DNA from: Viola odorata
Lineage: Eukaryota; Streptophyta; Magnoliopsida; Malpighiales; Violaceae
Length of the DNA stretch: 64,000 nt
Direction: 5' to 3'
Assembly (NCBI GenBank): GCA_963691705.1
Contig: OY829546.1
Location: 6,086,001 to 6,150,000 of the forward strand
The position numbers and the translations under genes were made by a program. The notes beneath the pieces are model-generated. The model made no database searches and was not told the DNA's origin. It saw only the letters and a program-made list of their open reading frames with translations. The stretch's first letter is position 1. The number at the start of each line of letters is the position of its first letter. Below are positions 59,600 to 64,000 of the stretch, piece by piece.

Positions 59600-60224
59600 T
59601 AAGTTGCTAACCATCCAATAAAATTTAACAAAGAGTTTGCACCTCCTCCAAAGTTGGAGTTAGATATCAAATTTGAATCTTGCAAGCTCTCATTCTCAAA
59701 ATAAAAAGTTATTTATCCGATTAGGAGTAATTGATTTTATTAACGGAATAATTACTTGAAATGGGTCAACTAAGTACGAATATGATCATAAAATTTACGG
59801 GATATATTTCCAACTTTTTGTTCATTAGTTACCCTTAAATTCTTGTTTGATTTCCTCCTTGAATAAACATCGTCCAGATTCCTATGTATCCTGAAGGAAA
59901 TTTGATAAAAGATTTGGGTAGAGCAGGTAAAATTCACCCACGAAAAATAAATGCCAGATACCAATAGTCCAATTTGTACATGTAAGGCTAATCTTAAACT
60001 TGTATTGTTGCTATTCATTGGTGCAAAACCAGAGGCTAGGAAATGATCGGGTTTTGGGAGATGAGAATTGAACAGAAATAAATCAACAAATTTACTTGTA
60101 AAAATCGGAGGAATTATTCATAGGACTTCAGCATGGTCAAGAATCTTCCCCTTACATGAGCAACAACAGCTCAGTTTCATTCTACAGAAAAAACTTATGA
60201 GGTATTTCTTTAACAAACCTATAA
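59600..60224. other. Intergenic and 3' flank of the ABHD11-like gene
   Basis: No gene recognised. The minus ORF at 59770-60018 has no family resemblance. The portion near 60100-60224 is probably the 3' UTR of the minus-strand hydrolase. Confidence 0.5.
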
Positions 60225-62198
60225 TTATGTTGAAAGCGAGGCGATCTTGGGAGTTACAATCTCGAGAAGCCCCTTTGGATTGTCTACATGAACCCAATGC
60301 CCTGAATTTGGAAGAACATGAAGTGAAACCTTTCCCTCGAATCCATCTCCTTTCCGATTAGCAAGGCTTTGTAGGCGTTGAATTGTATCTGTGTCCCAAC
60401 GGTCACTCTTCTCTGCAACCACAATTCCAATCTCCATTCCTTTTGGCGGATGCTCCAACAGAGACCAGTATGATGTTTCCCTAAGGAATTAAAGGAATTC
60501 TTTGTTAACAAACAAAAGAAAACTGCAGGCAAGGCTGACATATAAGAAAGCAGAACTCTACAATACCAACATTCTTACTATTATTTCTGCATAGTAGGAC
60601 CATTCAAAGTCACTTACGTCGAGAAGTAGAGGCATACCTGTAAGAATTGAACATCTGGACAGCACCTTCAAGATTAAAAGCCCAGGTCTCTTGATCCCCT
60701 GATTTCTTGAGGTTGGAACCAATCCAATGTGACAATGACTTTGAGAAACCAAGTTCAGTCATGTGGTTCACAAGCCACCTGAAGCAACAATGAAATGAGA
60801 TGATCTAGTTGAGACTCAATGAAGGTCCATAAGCGACAGAACACAAAGATAAAAAGCATGGTGCAGTACTCATTGCATCTTCATTCTCAGCCAAAAAATA
60901 AATGAACCAAAACCCAACCTAACCCTTGTCATCCTCCACCAACAACAAAATCTTGTTTTACTTTTTTCAGTTGGGATACCTCACAGTTCCCAGCCTCGTT
61001 AAATACAAAAAATTAAATCACTTTATCAAATTTCAATATAAGCCGACCAGGAATGATAATTGAATTAACATATTAACATCTGCATCATGCTGACATCCAA
61101 TATGAGGTGGAAAAACAAAAAGTGGACTAACTTAACAGACTTCCAGTCCTTAACTAGCCCTTCCTCAACTGGGGAGGTCCATAACTTACGGACAATGCAA
61201 CCCCTAGATTGGTTTGCACAACGAAATTGAGGTATTGAATGTTCCATGCGCAGTGTGACAAATCACCCACCCTATCCGAATTTGGTGTATAAATAAGTTT
61301 AGCTATTTTGCATTGTATAACCATCAATAGGCTCAAACGAATACAAGAAAATTGCTCAATTCACATGCCTCCAAACGACATCTAAAAAAGAGAACCATTT
61401 CGCCATAAAAAGGATGTATTACCCGCGTGAAGGAACTGAAGAAGGTAAACTCCGCAGTGTCTCCAAAACTTTCTCCACTTCTCCATCACTCTTCTCTGCA
61501 TTCACTTCTCCTGGAACAGAATCCAGCACCCACAACTGTTCTGCACAATCAGCAAACAGAAATATAATAACAAAGACACACATAACACTAACCAACAATG
61601 AGATCACAATTCACAACAAATAACAGCATACACAAATCCTAACCTGTTTGGGAAGCACAACAGATCCTCCATACTCGCCAAGCGCACAACTCTGCGCATA
61701 CTGTAGCGCTACTTTACCTCCCATAGAGTGACCGATAACCACATCAGGCCAATCCCAACCTTCTGATTTCACCAACTTCGTCAAATCTTTTGCCGCATTA
61801 AACATGTCATGAGGCGGACCCAGCCCATCTATCTCCGCGGATCTCCCGTGGTTTCGTGAGTCTACAAGCACCAACCTCCATTCTATAGATAAAATTTCAA
61901 TTTAATTACTTACAAACTAATTCTATAGATCAAAGGAGAGAAGCGGGAGAGACTGGGTACCTGGGAGTGAGGAGGAGAGTTGGCGGGAGAAGGAGCGCCA
62001 GTTGCGGGCGGAACCAAGGAGGCCGTGGAGGATGAAGGCGGTGGGAGTGTGTGGTTTGTCAGTGGAGGAGCGGATTTCTTCGAACGCAAGCGTTTCGATT
62101 GTTCGTGGGGATGAGTACCGGAAAGCGCAAATCGGTGAGTTGAGGATCCGAGTCAAGAGGTTGAAACTTGGCTTGTTCTTGATCTTGAGGCTCGCCAT
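60225..62198 (-). CDS. ABHD11-like alpha/beta hydrolase, probably mitochondrial or plastid
   Basis: Exons 62198-61961, 61882-61644, 61535-61423, 60778-60638 and 60480-60225, 328 residues with consistent phases. The start ATG (MASLKIKNKPSFNLL) opens a basic, Ser-rich presequence. The hydrolase core shows FILHGLLGSARNW (oxyanion-hole HG), VDSRNHGRS, the nucleophile elbow GHSMGGKVAL, the acidic region KSDRWDTDT and the catalytic His in NSGHWVHVDNP, the complete Ser-Asp-His triad. The closest family I recognise is ABHD11/YbfF-type esterases. The animal protein protects lipoylated 2-oxoacid dehydrogenases; the plant role is not established. An in-frame extension upstream of the ATG has no AUG and is not counted. 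Confidence 0.9.
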
Positions 62199-62812
62199 GG
62201 CAGAATCAGAGCTTGAAGTTTCAAACACGGCTCTTCGAGAGTGCAGAGTGGGATTTTTAGGAGGGCTGTGGTGTGGCTGTTGATGACGAAACACAACTGA
62301 GCTAACGGCTGTCGAACTGTTGCGAACGACAAGTCATTCGAATAAGCACGTCATTCTCCACGATTGCCATGTCGTTTTATGCCTTCATTTCTAGTCTGAA
62401 ACAAGTTTATGCCTAAAACCTCCAGAGAGATACCAATACTGTTTATACCTAAAAATCAATCAAGAACGTAGACTAAACAATTTCAACTTCAATTTCGATA
62501 ACACATATAAACAAGCATGATTATAAAAAATAGGAAACTGAAATATAACAAATTGCCACTTTCTGTTGATTAAATATGAAGAGAACCATCTTTACATGCA
62601 AATGCTTCTGCACATCTAGTCCGCATGGTTTCTTCAATACTAGTTTTGTATGCTTTTAGGGACACTGTGCGCTTATCTACACGTCCGCGGTCTACGAGCT
62701 ACATTGTTTATTTTACTCGTCCTCATGAAAATGAAAAGAATAGAAGGTTACAAATTACATTGCATATAACATGATTTGAAATTACATTGCCTAAGAGATG
62801 GCATCATCATCC
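62199..62812. other. Intergenic between hydrolase promoter and OR 3' UTR
   Basis: 62199-62340 is the leader and promoter of the hydrolase. From 62440 to 62812 the sequence is non-coding and should include the 3' UTR of the OR-type gene. No other element recognised. Confidence 0.5.
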
Positions 62813-64000
62813 TTAATCAAATGGATCAAATCGGGGGTCATGTTCGCTTGCCATCATCATCCCAGTGCACAGGCAAGTAGGGCACATCACCTGATAAAGT
62901 TAGATAAACACTGAAATAGATCACCCACCACAAACTCGGTGATACAGGTCAACTTAAAGGATTGTAAGAAAAGACCATGTGCGGCAATGGAAAATATCAA
63001 CAGGCGCAGAAGGTGGTTGTCGTAAATGCAGAAAGTCAATTTGAAACATCCTCTTTTATATTTCCCATCTAGTATGGGCAAGATTTAGGAAAAGAATCAC
63101 TATATGAATGCAAGGATGATTCTATTGCTAACTATGTGAGCTCTAAAGCAATGGCTTGTCTAAGACTGTTAACAACAAATGAACACCAAGCACAATGTGA
63201 TCGCGTAATGCGCTAATGTCCTTTACCTTTCCTGCTCCAGAGCAATTTGGACACCTCTCCATGGTGGGCACTCTAAGGGGACGGTCGGAAGTACTTGACA
63301 TAGAGATGGGGTCTATGCTCAAGCACACACCACCTGCAGAGCAACGAGCACAGGGCAAATATCCTGTTCATAGGATAATGTCAATGACAGAAAGAAACAA
63401 AAGATATATTTGTTGTTTTTCCTCCTATTTCCACAGGTCTCACGTGGTGCAGGAGTTACAGTGGAAAGAAAAAGGAAAAAATGGAACCACTTCCTCAAGG
63501 TTCAAAGATACAGGACAAGTGAAAATATGATCTCACGATCCCATTCTAAACCAGGTAGCAGATAGTAATAGAAAGTGTCGCATAGATCATAATGCCATGT
63601 TACATTCATGCAATAGGTCAATAGAACTAAATCCAAGCAAAAATGGCAAGTTTTCAGTACTTACACCAGTATCAAAACAGAGTTTGGAAACTGAAATCAC
63701 TTCAACATATCCTTAACATTGGATTTGGAAATATTTAAATACTTTCAGCTATGTTAAACCTATCAAATTCCAAATCTGTTTGTCACTAGTACAGAGTTTC
63801 ACTCCTCTTATTTACCCCCAATTCACATGCTAGCAGCAATCAGGAAAAAACAAGATGACTTTGGTGTAAGTAGCTGACCTACAACAAATTGATACATACC
63901 AGATCCATGGCAATATTTACACCTTTTCTTCTCCTGCTGCTCAACATTGTTGGCTTCAATAAGCATCAGAGCTGAAATGACACCCACTGCCCCACCTGAA
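62813..64000 (-). CDS. OR: ORANGE (OR) family DnaJ-type zinc-finger protein, 3' part
   Basis: The last three exons are in the window, 64000-63900, 63363-63227 and 62890-62813; the rest lies beyond the right edge. OR is a plastid holdase that stabilises phytoene synthase and triggers chromoplast carotenoid accumulation. Visible parts: the end of a membrane region (SGGAVGVISALMLIEANNVE), then the four CxxCxxxG-type repeats of the DnaJ Cys-rich domain (CKYCHGSG, CARCSAGG, CPNCSGAGK, CPTCLCTG) and the family's C-terminal SEHDPRFDPFD. There is no J domain in OR proteins. The Arg/His site known to control carotenoid accumulation lies in the missing upstream part. It could be OR or its paralogue OR-like. 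Confidence 0.9.

Overview
This is a stretch of nuclear DNA from a flowering plant, most likely a dicot. The genes have GT-AG introns, intergenic DNA is AT-rich, and the gene families are typical of plants (PERK kinase, NYC1, SAUR, CSLA, AHL, kinesin-5, DYW-class PPR, cell-wall invertase, ORANGE). MITEs, copia and L1 fragments and a piece of plastid rpl22 lie between genes. Species could not be determined. All exon limits below were read by eye from splice sites and reading frame, without alignment or transcripts.

Layout. 1-80: start of an unidentified gene leaving the left edge (minus). 1623-5384: PERK receptor kinase (minus, 8 exons). 9279-12289: chlorophyll b reductase NYC1 (minus, 10 exons) with an ABRE/G-box upstream. 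13956-14363: SAUR. 15704-19615: condensation-domain-like acyltransferase (minus, 3 exons). 20600-31300 is a rearranged, repeat-rich island. It holds a broken CSLA mannan synthase fragment, a truncated AHL gene fragment folded into two long inverted repeats, a 3.7-kb PIF/Harbinger-like element enclosing an intact UBL5/HUB1 ORF, a Tourist-like MITE, and a dead copy of the acyltransferase split by a copia fragment. 33001-39450: kinesin-5 (23 exons). 39968-41827: frameshifted DYW-PPR gene. 41828-45400: intergenic with MITEs and a G4 tract. 45491-49426: cell-wall invertase with the classic 9-nt mini-exon. 49743-49905: plastid rpl22 fragment. 50579-51356: divergent ubiquitin-eL40 gene. 53074-57520: three 2-oxoglutarate dioxygenase copies, one intact and two dead, the first fused to an L1 fragment. 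57892-59321: canonical ubiquitin-eL40 (minus). 60225-62198: ABHD11-like hydrolase (minus). 62813-64000: 3' end of an ORANGE-family gene (minus).

The genes do not form a pathway. Two of them act in plastid pigment metabolism (NYC1 in chlorophyll b breakdown, ORANGE in carotenoid accumulation), and two are ubiquitin-eL40 paralogues. The most unusual loci are the AHL inverted duplication (22331-24029), which could yield hairpin RNA against AHL genes; the transposon-bounded UBL5 (24741-28424); and the ubiquitin-eL40 paralogue at 50579 whose ubiquitin tail, hydrophobic patch and C-terminus are all altered.
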